DNA from: Meloidogyne chitwoodi
Taxonomy: Eukaryota > Nematoda > Chromadorea > Rhabditida > Meloidogynidae
Direction of reading: 5' to 3'
NCBI GenBank assembly: GCA_015183035.1
Contig: JACZZP010000014.1
Location: forward strand, 1,426,001 to 1,490,000
DNA length: 64,000 nucleotides
Positions 1 through 13,525 of the stretch are shown piece by piece. A model generated the notes under the pieces. It searched no databases, was not told the origin of the DNA, and saw only the letters and a program-made list of their open reading frames with translations. The position numbers were made by a program, and so were the translations under genes. Within the stretch, counting starts at the first letter, position 1, and every line of letters starts with the position of its first letter.

Positions 1-3000
1 GTGTCATCTGTTATAAGTGTTTTTTTGAGTACACCCAATGGAACTGTACAAAGAACAGCATCAGCCTTTAAAAATAAAAAGATCATTTTTATGAGGACAA
101 AATAAAGGGAGTGTCTTAAGAAAAGTGTATCTTATAGGTTTTTTTCCATGCTAATCATTGACAAAAAATTTCTTAAATTTTTTTTATTAAGATAAAGAAT
201 TTATTTACCTATCTTATTGTCTTAATAATTTACCTTAATTGTGTTTAAAATCATTTGACCTTCAACAGTACTATTATTTGAATTTGAAATTTCAGATTTA
301 GCTAAATAACTCACAATAACACCTTTAAAAAATAAATAAATAATTTTTAAATTATTCAAAGAAAAAACCTTCTTCATTGTATTTTATATTTTTTACAATA
401 CAATTGAGTCGAACATCTAAATCATTGCCTAATTGTTCAATTATAGAGCCTAGACCTTCTTTTACTAAAAATAAAATTAATTAATTTTAAATTTATTTTT
501 TAAAAATATTTATTTATTTTATTTTCAGTCTCTCCATCTTTCCGGAAATAATTTAGAAAAAATAAATGGAGATGAATTCACTTCAATACCAAACCTTCAA
601 TTATTAAACTTGGCAAATAACAATATAATTAAAATAAATAAATCATTAGAAAATATAACACCTAATTTAGAAGAAATAAATTTACAAAATAATAAAATTG
701 AAGAATTACCAATTTTTATTATAAAAAATAGCAAAAATTTAAAAAATATTTATTTGGCAGGAAATTTATTTAGATGTGATTGTTCTTCTAATGGACGGTT
801 TATAACTCAATTATGGATATCTCAAAACAAAGAAAAAGTTAGAGATGCAGATAATATTCAATGTGTAGAAAATGTTACAAAAGCAAAAGAATTGAATGAC
901 ACAACAATATTTTCTAATTATTTTCCAAATATTAATGATGATTTATTTTCAATGTCAATGATGGAATTTCTTAGACAAGAAAATAGGTAATAAATAGGGC
1001 TTAACAAAACATGCACGAACAAATTATTAACTAACCATAACTGATCACTGTCTCTCCGAAGGTTAACTTAATCTCTCGTTTGTAAGAGATAGAGAAAAGT
1101 AGTGGTCAGTAGAGAAAATATTTAAGATTCCTTTTGTTAATTCCTTTTTTATACAATTTTCTCTACTGACCACTACTTTTCTACGTCTCTTACAAACGAG
1201 AGATTAAGTTAACCTTCGGAGAGACAGTGATCAGTTATGGTTAGTTAATAATTTGTTCGTGCATGTTTTGTTAAGCCCTAGTAATAAATTAAAATATTTT
1301 TAAAAATATATTTTAGAACAATATGTATTGAACAATCCAAAGGAATATTATTTGGAATTTATGGAATTTATGATATTTTTCTTATTTTATTATTTTCAAT
1401 ACTTTTATTATTTATTATTATATTTATTATATTTACTATTATTGCTAAACCAAAATCATTTAATGATGTACAAAAATTAAATAATCATTTAGAAGATAAT
1501 TGTCTTAAAAATAATCAAAGCTCAGATTCTTCTTCAGATAATATGACATTAATTGACAGAAGAAAATTATTACAAATAAGTCCAAGGTAAGAAAAGGAAG
1601 AAGACCTTAAATTTATTTATTCTTTAGTATTCCTTCAATTAGCCATGATGAGAGAAATAAACTTTTAAATAATGATGAAAGTTGTTCATTTTCTTCCTTA
1701 GAAAGTCCAAAAATGGACTGTGACATTTTTATTTGTTATTCAAAGAGTGAAGAAAGGACAATTAGAAATTTATGCATGTAAGAAAAGAAAAAGAAAATTT
1801 AAAAAAATAATAATAATTTTAAATTAATTTTAGAGAATTAAGAGGATATGGATATAAAATTTGCCTTTTACAAAAATGTAAATATTACACTTGTGATTTA
1901 AGCAATATTAGTGATCCATTAAATAATTTAATAAAAGCAAGTAGACTATTAATTTTATATTTATCTCAAAATTTTCTTAATGAATATTCGAACAGTTCTC
2001 AATTAAGAACTGGAATTCAATTATTTAAAGATCCTGAAGGAAATAAAACTTTTATAATTTTTGTAAGAAAATTAAAAAATATATTTTTAAAATTTAATTT
2101 TAGAGTAATGAAATGACTGAAGAAGATATGAATTTAATACCAACAAATTTAGGAAAAATAATTATAAAACAAGGATCTTCTAGACTAAATGAACCTTATT
2201 TTTGGGAAAAATTAAGAAGATATTTGCCTCAACAAAATAATGATTCTAATGAATATGAACAAATTCCTTCACCTGCTCAGAGTGCTTTTGTTTAATTAAA
2301 ATTTTAATTTAAAGACTATAACATGGTAATAATATATTTTTTTTTAATCTTTTCCCTCTCTCATAAAGTGCTCTTAATTTTAGTAATTATTTTCTTATTT
2401 TTTATATCCTATTAATTATTTTAATTTTACAGTCAACCTTTTCTTTTGGAGAATCTTTTTAAGCAAAATTATTTAATAATTTTAGACTAAAAAAAAAATT
2501 AATTTAGAAGGTTTATATTCTTAAAAGTTGACTATAAATAATTTTTTTATTTAATCTAATGCATGTTCTCGCCTAAAAATCAGTCAGTACTAAAATCAGC
2601 AAAACGTGTAATTTATTTATGTATTTATATTTTAACATATTTAAATAATAAAGACTTTATTATAAATGTTTTCTTTCTTTTTAATTTTATTAATTAATTA
2701 AATATATAAAAATAACAAGGGTTAGAGTAGATTGATGAAAATAATTTTTTATTGAAAAAATAAAGAATTAAAAAAAATGGTTAAATAATTTTAAAGGGAA
2801 AGGGACCTTTTATTTATTTATTAATTTATGTCCATCCTTGACTATTATTTCCCCTTTACTAATTCCTATATATATTTTTATAATTAAAAAAAAATATTTT
2901 AAAAAATAAATAATTACTTGTTATATGTTCATCAGTAAAATCATAAGGGCTATTTTGATCCCAATCCTTTACTGCAACAGTCCTAAGCGGTGCTCCAATA

Positions 3001-5434
3001 CAATATTCAAAATTTGCAAGATGAAAATCAAGAATTTGTTTGTCGTAAATATTCATATAAACTTCGCTATAAATTTTTATTTTATTAAAAAAATATTTTG
3101 TTTTTTTCCATTTTTTTAAATTTCAAAGAAACATTAGAGGTCCTTTCTCTTTGGCTAATATATTTAATTTTATAATTATAAATTAAAAACCTTGGCATCA
3201 TATTTTTATATTCACTTAATAATTCTTCAATTTCACGCCGTTCTTGAGTTGCCTCTTCATGAGCCTTAAAAGAGATTTAGAGAAATTAGTGTTTTTAATT
3301 CAAAAAAATTATTTTTTAAGAAAATAAAGGAAGGAAATAAGTATTTAAACAAAATTTAAAAACAACTTTACTTATATTCTTTTTTTTCATCACTTACATT
3401 AACAGCCATTTGTAAGCATCGACGCATACTTCTAAGAGACATTTTACGATTAAGTAAATCTTCAGAAATTGGACCATCAAAATTTAACTAAAAATTGTTA
3501 AAAATATTTTTAAAATTAATAATTATAATAAAATAACATCCATAAGTACATTAGCATTGTCTGATAAAGCTCCATTTTTGTGCAAGAAACCCATACATTC
3601 ATCAATTGCATTACGACAAGATTTCATCTAAAATTTATAAAAAGTCAAAATTATATATAATCATCTCTCTTACCCTTTCACATGCATCTTTCAATTTAAA
3701 ACAAAGTTGTTCATATTTTTTCCAATATTTCATAAGTCTTGTTTTTACTCTAAGTTCATGTTGACTAAAAAAATAAATAAATATTTTTTTAAAATTATTT
3801 ATAAATTAAAATTAAACTTTAAAATAAGTTGAAAAGCATCTCCCAAGCTTAATTTTCTTCCTCCTTTTTTTGTAGAATTTTTATTTTGATTTAAATCAAC
3901 ATCAATTCTTGTTATTCCCATTCCATGAACAATATAAGAAATTGTTTTAAGAATTTGATTAAATGAATTTTGGATCATATCATCTTTTTTTGATTCAATT
4001 AATTTTCCCTAAAAAAAAAAAAATTTTTTTAATTAAATTTTAATTTAAAAAAATGTTTAAAATTACTTTAGGATCATAAATTAGGCATTTTTGATTCATT
4101 TTTACAATATTACAAGGATTTTGTTGATTTTGATGGATTAGTGTAATCAATGGATTTCCAACTAAATTTTAATAAAAAAAGTTTTTATTAAGTGTTGCTG
4201 GTTATTCAAAAAAATATTTTGTGAATTTATGAAGCTACAAAAGATAAAATAAAGGATGAAAGCATGAATATTTTCTTATATTAATTTACCTTTTCCTTTA
4301 ATAATCATTCCACCCATGTCAGCAGGTGGAAGATCTGTTCCACGAATAGTATAAACTCTTCCACACATTCTAGGCTTAAATAAAAAATTTTTTTTATTAA
4401 AATTTTATTTATTTTTAATTAACTCTAGCTTCCAATACGATAACATCAAAACCAAAAAATTTTAATTGGCGAGCAGCAGCTAATCCTGATGCACCTGCTC
4501 CAACAACAATAACTGTTAAATTTTTATCAAATTTTCTGGCTGAAAAAAATAATAAAATTAAAATTGTGTCTTTAATTGTCTAAAAACTTGTTATATGAGT
4601 AAATACACCATAATTAATATAACCATAACGTTCTAAATAATTATGAATACTCTTAACCAACTCAACATCACCTTAAAAATTAGGAGTTAATAAAAATAAA
4701 TTTATGAAATGACAAAATTCACATATATAATCGAATTAAATAAAATTAGTTTAAAAGAATATTATACTATTAAATGGTTCAGGCAATTCCTTTTGAATTG
4801 AACATAAAGTAAGTTCAACAAGTTGATTTAATTGCCATTGCACTAACTGTTAAATTTATTAATATTATTAAAAAAAAAGATAAAATAACCGTTTTATTTC
4901 TAATGTAGAGAAAAAGGGAAATACTGTGATTAGAACGAGCCATTTCTGGAAACAATTCTAATTCACGTAGTGTCATTCTATCATAAGGAAGTCTTGATTG
5001 TAATGCGGCTGAACGAAGAACTTAAAATTTTTTTTTGAAAAAATCTCAAAAATTTAAACAAACAGAGATCATCATCTTCCCAGCGATAAACATCAGGTCT
5101 AAAGATTTAAAATTAAAAAAGGTCATCCTAACTTGTTTGAAAATGTTAATCAAGCACATAACTTCTATTTTATACGGACTAGTAACTAGGTATGGAAAAA
5201 ATATTTTAAAGAAAAATCTATAGTTTAAATTTAGAAACTAAAATTTGAATCGTTCGAGATAAGCATTGCAAACTTTACTTACACGTTCGATTCTCTTGTG
5301 TTAAGTGTAGCCAAATATTGATTTCGAACTCCATAATCCACATTTTGACGTCGAGAGCGCATAGATGTACCACAGACTTGATTTCCTTGTTCTTCTTGTG
5401 GGGGTGAACGGCTTGAAGATGAAGCAGACGACAT
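1..5434 (-). CDS. kdm1a: LSD1/KDM1A-like lysine-specific histone demethylase, 3' end cut by window edge
   Basis: Nuclear FAD-dependent amine oxidase expected to demethylate histone H3 lysine 4 in a corepressor complex. The start chosen is the ATG at 5434-5432 ([16 protein letters not shown]). Next comes a SWIRM domain, with SRLPYDRMT near 5000, a middle exon near 4800, and [14 protein letters not shown] near 4640. A Rossmann FAD motif ([15 protein letters not shown]) lies near 4500. A tower/helical region runs about 4000-3050, then the exon 3056-2918 ([30 protein letters not shown]). The protein continues after a 2453-bp intron (2917-465) with [20 protein letters not shown] at 464 downwards, then an exon near 325-240, then [13 protein letters not shown] at about 75-1. 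The remaining oxidase domain is outside the window. The order and spacing match animal LSD1. The large intron contains a Toll-like gene on the other strand. Family assignment is firm; small exon borders are approximate. Confidence 0.9.
529..2295 (+). CDS. tol-1: Toll-like receptor, 3' portion (last LRRs, LRR-CT, TM, TIR), nested in LSD1 intron; 5' end not found
   Basis: Innate-immunity or developmental receptor. The exon from 529 starts after a TTTTCAG acceptor and encodes leucine-rich repeats ([44 protein letters not shown]). A C-terminal LRR cap follows (FRCDC, later QCVEN). After an intron holding a MITE, an exon at 1317 gives a hydrophobic membrane segment ([18 protein letters not shown]). 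The TIR domain follows: box 1 [14 protein letters not shown] near 1720, then [11 protein letters not shown], and box 3 [13 protein letters not shown] near 2195. Stop TAA is at 2293-2295. Donors and acceptors keep frame across five exons. No in-frame ATG lies near the beginning, and only 64 bp separate 529 from the flanking LSD1 exon, so the ectodomain start is absent from the host intron. It may be a 5'-truncated copy, or its first exons may lie beyond the window and interleave with LSD1. Confidence 0.85.
995..1280. mobile_element. Tc1/mariner-like MITE with long inverted repeats
   Basis: Two arms of about 130 bp, nearly perfect reverse complements, start GGGCTTAACAAAACATG at 997 and end with its complement at 1278. 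A TA dinucleotide flanks each end (995-996 and 1279-1280), as expected for a Tc1/mariner-type insertion. The spacer is only a few bases, so the element folds as one hairpin. It sits entirely inside the Toll-like gene intron 987-1316. Confidence 0.85.
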
Positions 5435-5795
5435 TTGTCTTAAGAGTTTTTAAGAGAAAAACAAAGTTATTTGAATAAAATCAAAGATCCAAATATTAAA
5501 AAAAATTTATCTGAAAAGAAAAAAGCAAGATTTTTAATGTCCCATAAACAATTGAGAAAAAATGAAATTATGTATATGGTAATACCACAAAAACACAATA
5601 ATTAAAATTTAATTGTTCAACAAATATATTGATCTGTTTAGCCAAAAGCTAATATGTATATATTTTTATATGTTTTTTTTTGAAAATGAATATTTGGCGG
5701 CCATAGAGAATTTATTAAAATAATCAAATTTCTTTTTCTAGGACCGCAAATAAAAATGAGCATTTAATATTTTAATTTAACACTTTAACATAAAA

Positions 5796-7043
5796 TCAGT
5801 GGAACTTTTCATCATAATAATCATATTCATCTTCCAAAAGATCTTCGTTTAATTGCTTATTTTTTGTTTTTTTAACAATCTTTTGCTTCTCTGGTTCTAA
5901 TCTTTTCTTTTGTTGTTCTTCTTCACGTTTCAAATGCACATCAATATTTTTCTAAAATTTTATTTAAAAATTAAAAGAAATAAATAAAATTTTCAAAACA
6001 AAATTTTTTTTACTTTTTTAATGATAATTAACTACTCTCATTCGACAAATATCAGTAAATCATAGATTACCTTTTTCTCATTGAAAGTGTTTATCAATAA
6101 CTCTTTACGAGAAATATAGAAACTTTCTAAAAACCACCTAGTTGAAGCCCTAAAAAATAAATACCTTAACAGTATCCCTGATAATTTCAAGTTGAAGCTT
6201 TGTCACTAAGAAATTTATTATAAGTTATTAAAACAAAAATTTTAAAAATACTTGGTCCAATCATCTTTTCAATTAGAGAATTGACAAAAGCCAAATAATG
6301 AGTATGATCTCGTCTCTCAGTAAATTCCTCGCTTAATTTCTCAGCATAAGCCAGGAAATCAGCTTTAGTTTCCAAATTCATGAACGATTTCTCCTTGCTA
6401 TCAGCGGTTATACCTTAAAATTAAAAATTGGAAGCTAAAAATAAAATTATAAGAAATTTATTACTTAAAATCGGAAAAATATTATTATATGTTAGATGAT
6501 AAATTAAAGAAAGATATACTCAAAAATTAGAAATACCAAACAAATCCATTCCAGCAGCGGCATCAGCACGCAACTGCGCCTCTCGCTTTTCTTTTTCCGT
6601 CAACTCGCCATCGTCAAAAGATGAACTCTGAAAGAGTAATTTATATTGATTTATCGAGAAACATTGAGTATTATTAATAGTGAGAGCAAGTAAAAAAGTT
6701 TGTGACGAGAGGAAATATAAAAAAAAATTTTTGATGCTATGTTCACTATCACAGAATAACATTTTGAAAATGAATCAAATTTTCTAGTAAATTTATGATT
6801 TAAATAACGAAAAAATCTATCAGACCTTCGACTTTCCCTTTGACGTAGTCTTCGCTCGATCTTCTGAATATGCTGATGAATTGCTAGGCTTTTGCTGTTT
6901 GCTCACTTCGAGACCAAGATCTGCAATTTTTTCCGTTGCTTGGGCAGAAAGTTGGGCACTTACATCATAATCATCATCATCTAAATTTAGTAAAAAAAAT
7001 TTTAAAAATTAAATCAAACTATCAAACCCCAATTTCCACTCAT
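5796..7043 (-). CDS. EIF3J: Translation initiation factor eIF3 subunit J
   Basis: Cytoplasmic initiation factor that binds the 40S decoding centre. Start ATG at 7043-7041 gives the short acidic exon MSGNW, joined across an intron to DDDDYDVSAQLSAQ (about 6987-6832). An exon near 6630-6540 (DDGELTEKEKREAQLRADAA, GMDLFG) follows. The next exon, about 6413-6252, carries ITADSKEKSFMNLETKADFL and YLAFVNSLIEKMIGP, corresponding to the folded core of human eIF3j. Then come MTKLQLEIIRDTVK (about 6208-6167) and a lysine-rich last exon ending EDEYDYYDEKFH at TGA 5798-5796. The WDDDD amino end, the LTEKEK/LFGI block and the acidic-aromatic tail are the family hallmarks. Five introns keep phase. It lies 360 bp upstream of, and on the same strand as, LSD1. 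Confidence 0.85.
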
Positions 7044-7379
7044 TTTGTTTTAATGAAATTAATTTAAAGACTGAATGTATAATTTTTTAACTAAAAATAT
7101 ATTATTTTATCTCAACATATGAGAAATATTAAACGTGAGTAATAAATGTGGTGCTTCCACTGCGGTTAAACGGGAAATTATTAGGGAATTATTTACGGAA
7201 TGGCCAAAAAATCCCAAATTCTAATTAATGCTATTTTCTTTCTTTTTTACTCTTCGCATTACAAGCAGTTTGAGAGCAAAAGACACTCATCAAAAGAAAG
7301 TACGGTGCAGTGTTTTGAGTGTTGACTCTGACTGTTAAGGAAATATTAAATGAGGATATTTCTTATTGTTAGGAATATG
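7044..7379. other. Intergenic AT-rich spacer
   Basis: Upstream flank of eIF3j, up to the target duplication of the hAT element. A short GC-richer stretch at 7140-7210 has no reading frame. It presumably holds the eIF3j promoter, but no specific motif could be supported. Confidence 0.5.
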
Positions 7380-9365
7380 CAGGGGTGCTCGCGGATACGG
7401 ATAATATCCGGATACCCGCGGATATCCGCGGATACGGGCGGATACGGATACTAATTTTTGAAAATCAGACGGATACGAAACGGATACGGATATGAGGTCG
7501 TTATCCGCGGGTATCCGTAATATCCGCGAACATTCATATATAACCTTTATGCCTGACATATTAATATTTTTCCCTTGTTCACTCCCCAAATTTATTTTTG
7601 AAAGCGAAAAGATAAGAAAAGGAATGCTCATATATATATAATTTCTTATCTTTCCTCGTTTGCATCTATGGTTGAGTGGTTAGTGCGTTAGTTTTTTTAA
7701 ATAAATTTGTTTTCGCTAGGATCCACAGTTTTATATAAAGCTGTACGATAATTGCTGCAAGCTATTTTCCTTGTTTTAAAAATTTTTAAGCAAAATTAAG
7801 TCTCAACTTTTCGCCTATGCACTAAAAAAAGTGTAATTTTTGGTAACAGATTTAAAAATTAAAAAAATTTTTTGCCTGCGGCGCTAAAAAGAATAATTTT
7901 GGCAAGTATGATGTAATAAAAAAAATTTTTACCTACGACGCTGAAAAGGTAGAGCGACACTTCCGGACGCCCGCAAAAGCTTACAAAAAAATTAGTTTAT
8001 TTCCCTCTTTAAAGGACCAATTGGTATAATAATTTATTCAACAACTTTGTAGCATGGTACTAAATATATATCCAAGTTTTGGACCAGAAGTTTGAGTCCA
8101 GAAGCGTTGGTCCGGAAATGTCGGTCCGGAAGTGTCGGCCTGCCGCTGAAAATGGTGAATTCTTGGCAACTAAGGTTCAATAATTTTTCAAAATTTTCGC
8201 CTGCGGCGCTAAAAAAACATAATGAAAATTTAACGACTCGACACTTGTGCTCAACAGTGGTGCGACGACATTTGCGCCGTTGACATTTGCGCCGCGACAC
8301 TTGCGCTGCGACTTATGCGCCGACGACATTTGCGGCGACGACTTTTGCGCCGACGACTTTTGCGCCGGAAATATTTTAAAACGCGACATTTGCGCCGCCT
8401 TTAAATTAAAAAAAAAATTAATATGTATTTATTAAAGGATTAAAAAATTATTAAAAAAATTAAACTAAAATGTATCAACTAAATAAATCCTATTAAGATT
8501 CTAAATATTCATTCTTTTAAATATTTAACTGCACAAATATAGCTGCAGTCTTTTTTCATTCATTAGAGCATAAAGCAAGAAGATGCTCATATTTTTTTGA
8601 GATTTATGTATTTCTTTTAAATCTCCTTCTTTAGTATATAAACATATTTTTTGTAAATAGCTTCGTTCTGTGAGTTAAAACGAATTGATAATTGGGTTGA
8701 TTAGTTGCTAATTAATATTTCAAACCTGTTAGGCGTTGAAAATTTTAATAATATCCTTTAAATAAATGATTAAATTTAATTTTAAAATCATTTTAGACTT
8801 AATTCTTTTTAAAATTTAATTTTTAAATCTTTAATATTACTTTTTTTTTTAATTTAAAGGCGGCGCAAATGTCGCGTTTTAAAATATTTCCGGCGCAAAA
8901 GTCGTCGGCGCAAAAGTCGTCGCCGCAAATGTCGTCGGCGCATAAGTCGCAGCGCAAGTGTCGCGGCGCAAATGTCAACGGCGCAAATGTCCTGCAACCC
9001 TCAACAGTGATGTAAAAGTTTCAAAATTTCCACTGGAACCGGTTCCAGTTCCGGAACTGGAACTTTCCCATCACTGATGCTCAACCTGGAAAAAGCCTCA
9101 ATACTTTTCTCCGCAGAGAAAAATAATCCATTTCAAAAATTTTAAGACTTCATACATAAAAAATATCCCCCTCCAAAACCTCTTTTAGTTTTGACCATTT
9201 TGAAAATTTTTAGTGATTTGACCATTTTGAGAAAAAACGGATATATCCGCGGATACCTGCGGACAGATATAGCAAATTTTGACGCGGATATAAAACGGAT
9301 ACGGATATAGACCCCACGGATATATCCGGATAGGATACCGAAATTCGTGTCCGCGAGCACCCCTG
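7380..9365. mobile_element. Non-autonomous hAT-type transposon with 8-bp target duplication
   Basis: Terminal inverted repeats CAGGGGTGCTCGCGGA (from 7380) and its complement (to 9365) are flanked by a perfect 8-bp direct duplication, GGAATATG, at 7372-7379 and 9366-9373. A CAGGGGTG terminus with an 8-bp duplication is typical of hAT elements. The first ~165 bp and last ~220 bp are arrays of GGATAC/TATCCG words around CCGCGG. No transposase is visible; reading frames across the repeats are spurious. A second nested repeat occupies 8255-9076. Total length is 1986 bp. Confidence 0.85.
8255..9076. mobile_element. Nested inverted-repeat element with GCGCAAA-rich arms
   Basis: Two 141-bp arms, 8267-8407 and 8851-8991, are essentially exact reverse complements built from repeated GGCGCAAANGTCG units; the spacer between them is AT-rich. 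Just outside lie CAGTGGTG (8255) and CATCACTG (to 9076), bordered by 8-mers GTGCTCAA (8247-8254) and ATGCTCAA (9077-9084) that differ at one base, so a second hAT-like insertion is plausible. A GGAACTGG stretch related to the element at 21.4 kb lies at 9035-9070. Confidence 0.65.
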
Positions 9366-9544
9366 GGAATATGTACCTCTATCAAATTTTTAAAATTTTG
9401 CAAAATTGTTAAGGAAATTTTCTAAAAAAGCAAGAAACAAATTTTCATCTATGTTAATAATTAAACAAAAATCGACAATATAATAGTTAAATCATGACAA
9501 TGAAAAAGAGGACAAATTATATATAGGTATCTGCGCATCTTCAA

Positions 9545-11393
9545 TTATTCCTGGTCTGAGCTTGTATATGGAACGCTGACTCCAAGATTATTAGGCCGAT
9601 CTACCTAAATTTAATAAAAATTAATTTAAAGTAATTTATCGTTTCTCACCCCTTCCCAATCTAATGCTAAACTCCATTTTAATTTTCGAGCTTCTAACAT
9701 CCGAAAAAATGCTTCTTCAATTCCAACATAATCAGGCCTCTTGTAATAATCCAATGAACGTAAATAATTCAAAATTGTAGAGAACGCAATAGGGCAACCC
9801 TTTAAAAAGTAAAAGATTAAAATATAATTTTTTAACAACTCACAAACATGTAATGAAAATCCATAAGTTTGTATTTAAGTAACTTTGTAAGAATTCGATT
9901 CTTTCCCTGCCACGGAAGAAATCCTGTAGAGAACTCCACCAGCATGTAGAAAATTGACCTATATTTTTTAAAATAAAATTTCAATTAAAAAAAGCACCAT
10001 AAGTCGTCATGTCTTCCGTGTTCCATCCTCTTATGTGCTAAAAATACGAATATGTATTATTGAAATAAAAAATAAAACTAACCATTTAAGCTACAATACG
10101 CTTGAGTACCACGAAAAGGAACGTCCGTTCTTGGCCTTCGCATAGTCGTATCTCCTCTCGTTTTTATTGATCGCGAAAGGCCAAAATCGAAGAGATACAG
10201 CCTCCTATGGTTAGTTTCATCAACAGCAAAATTACTCGGCTTTATATCGCGGTGTACAAAATATATACAGTGCATAAATGCAACAGCCTACATTAAATAG
10301 GTTTTTTTAAAAAATATTTGTTTTATACTCGAAGTGCCTGAATGCCAATCTTCAGTATCGTACCAATTGTGAATCGCCTTTTTAATTGTTGCTTCAGTAA
10401 CTCATTCAAAGAAGGGCCAAGAAGTCCCATTATAAGAACACGAAAGCCACCTTCACTCCCTTTAAAAATAATATCTGACGAGTAATACAGTTAAAGTACC
10501 TTGACAAACTCCATATTGGACAAAATGAGCGGCATATGGAGAAAATTGTAATCTTTTGAGGATGTGCGCCTCTAATGGAAGGAGTTGCTCAGATTTGTCT
10601 ACGTTAGTACGTTCAACCTTCATCGCGTAATACTTTCCTTCTTTTGACATCGCTTGATAAACGACACCACATCCTCCTTAAAAAAATTAAATAAAATTTT
10701 AGAGGTAGATAAAACTGTTGTAAATACCTGCTCCAAGTCGACTCGTCACTTTGTAGTCTCCAACTGTTTCTCCTATCATCAAGTGAACCGCATCAGAATC
10801 AGTCTGTGCTTTTACTGCTGCAACGGGGCGAATACCCAAGCTAATTGCTGTCTTATTCCTTAGACTATCGAAGGCTTTCGCAGTTATAAATTTATTAAAT
10901 TTTCTTTTTCTGACAGCTTTGGTAGCATGGGGCACTTCTTTTTGTGAAATACCAATAGCTGTCCTCACCTCCTTTTCCTTTAATGGTCTTATTTGGTCGT
11001 TTTGCCTCTTCCGCTTGCCACATGGTGAAAGCACATAGGTTGTGACTGGAACAAGTAACTGGAAAAGATATCGTTTATCCTTCTCGACTTTTGGCTTAGA
11101 TTTGATATCCTTCTGAATAAAAAAATTATTCATTAAAATAACAAAAAATAAGAACTGACCTTTGGTGTATTTGTCTTCCTTTTTCCTTCGCGAGTAAGAG
11201 GCTTCTTGCTTCCTAATTTTCCGAGTCTTGATGCCAGCGCATTCCCCTTCGAACTCTTTTTCTTTACTTCTTGCTTTGGCTTTGCCGCTTCAACGTCCTT
11301 CTTGGTCTTCTTTCTTTTGAAACATTGAACCATCAAAGAAATCGAGCAAGAAATGAAGAATAACAAATTGAAGACTAGTACTATTGGCTGCAT
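9545..11393 (-). CDS. Casein kinase 1 / tau-tubulin kinase-like serine/threonine kinase
   Basis: Protein kinase of the CK1 superfamily, TTBK-like group, which is expanded in nematodes. The first exon (11393 down) encodes a hydrophobic stretch (MQPIVLVFNLLFFISC) and then lysine-rich sequence; an internal ATG at 11333 (MVQCFKRKK) could be the true start. A basic tail of about 200 residues precedes the kinase: glycine loop LGAGGCGVVYQAM (about 10730-10650), catalytic lysine YAMKVE, VHRDIKPSNFAV near 10245, LFDFGLSRS, then TDVPFRGTQAYCSLNG, the CK1/TTBK-style activation segment. The last exon ends VPYTSSDQE at TAA 9547-9545. All catalytic residues are present, so it should be active. The exact substrate family cannot be told. 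It faces enolase head to head. Confidence 0.8.
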
Positions 11394-11654
11394 TCGAACA
11401 AATTAAGCGAAATTGAGTGAACATTTTTTATAAACTTAAATACTAAATACATACACCAAATTACTATTTACATATTTCAGACAACTGGTTTAGCACGGAA
11501 TCGGCGGAGCTGAAACGGTTGAAACGTATGTCCCAATCCGATTACTGTTTTTTTTTTCACTTAAGAATTTCACAAAGTAGAAAATAAAAGTTTATTGTTA
11601 ACTTATTGTACATTTTATTACTATATTTAGATTGATTAAAAGATTTTCTTTAAA
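11394..11654. promoter_or_regulatory. Shared divergent upstream region of kinase and enolase
   Basis: 261 bp separate the two divergent start codons, so both promoters must share or abut here. A TTTCAG acceptor-like site near 11475-11480 may be a splice acceptor in the enolase leader. No defined core-promoter motif can be claimed. Confidence 0.4.
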
Positions 11655-13294
<1,640 letters not shown>

Positions 13295-13525
13295 TAGTCA
13301 AAGATACTTTAATAATTTACATTTTTTTAGTTTTTAAATATTAGGTTATCTTTTATTTATGCCGGTTAATTTGAAAACACTTCAAAGTATAGTAACAATA
13401 AACTTAATTATATATTTAACTTATTTTTAGCTCGGTATTTTTGCGATTAGATTTTTAAGATCTATGATTTTTTATTTACCAAAGCGTTTTATTCATACCT
13501 GTTAATTTGTAATTTTATAGTTAGT

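Noticed and set aside
7380..7545. Internal telomere or centromere satellite
   Set aside because: The GGATAC words are confined within an element with terminal repeats and an 8-bp target duplication.
7640..7760. Possible tRNA or SINE head (TGGTTGAGTGGTTAGTGCG, A-box-like)
   Set aside because: No convincing B box or acceptor-stem pairing at the right distance; it lies in transposon DNA. At best a decayed tRNA-derived fragment.
8034..8435. Several overlapping open frames on both strands
   Set aside because: They are read through the GCGCAAA inverted-repeat array; the Cys/Arg-rich or Ser/Gln-rich peptides only reflect the repeat.
9142..9403. Open frames rich in YIRG/YPRI words
   Set aside because: Translation of the GGATAC subterminal array of the hAT element; the same happens at 7335-7631.
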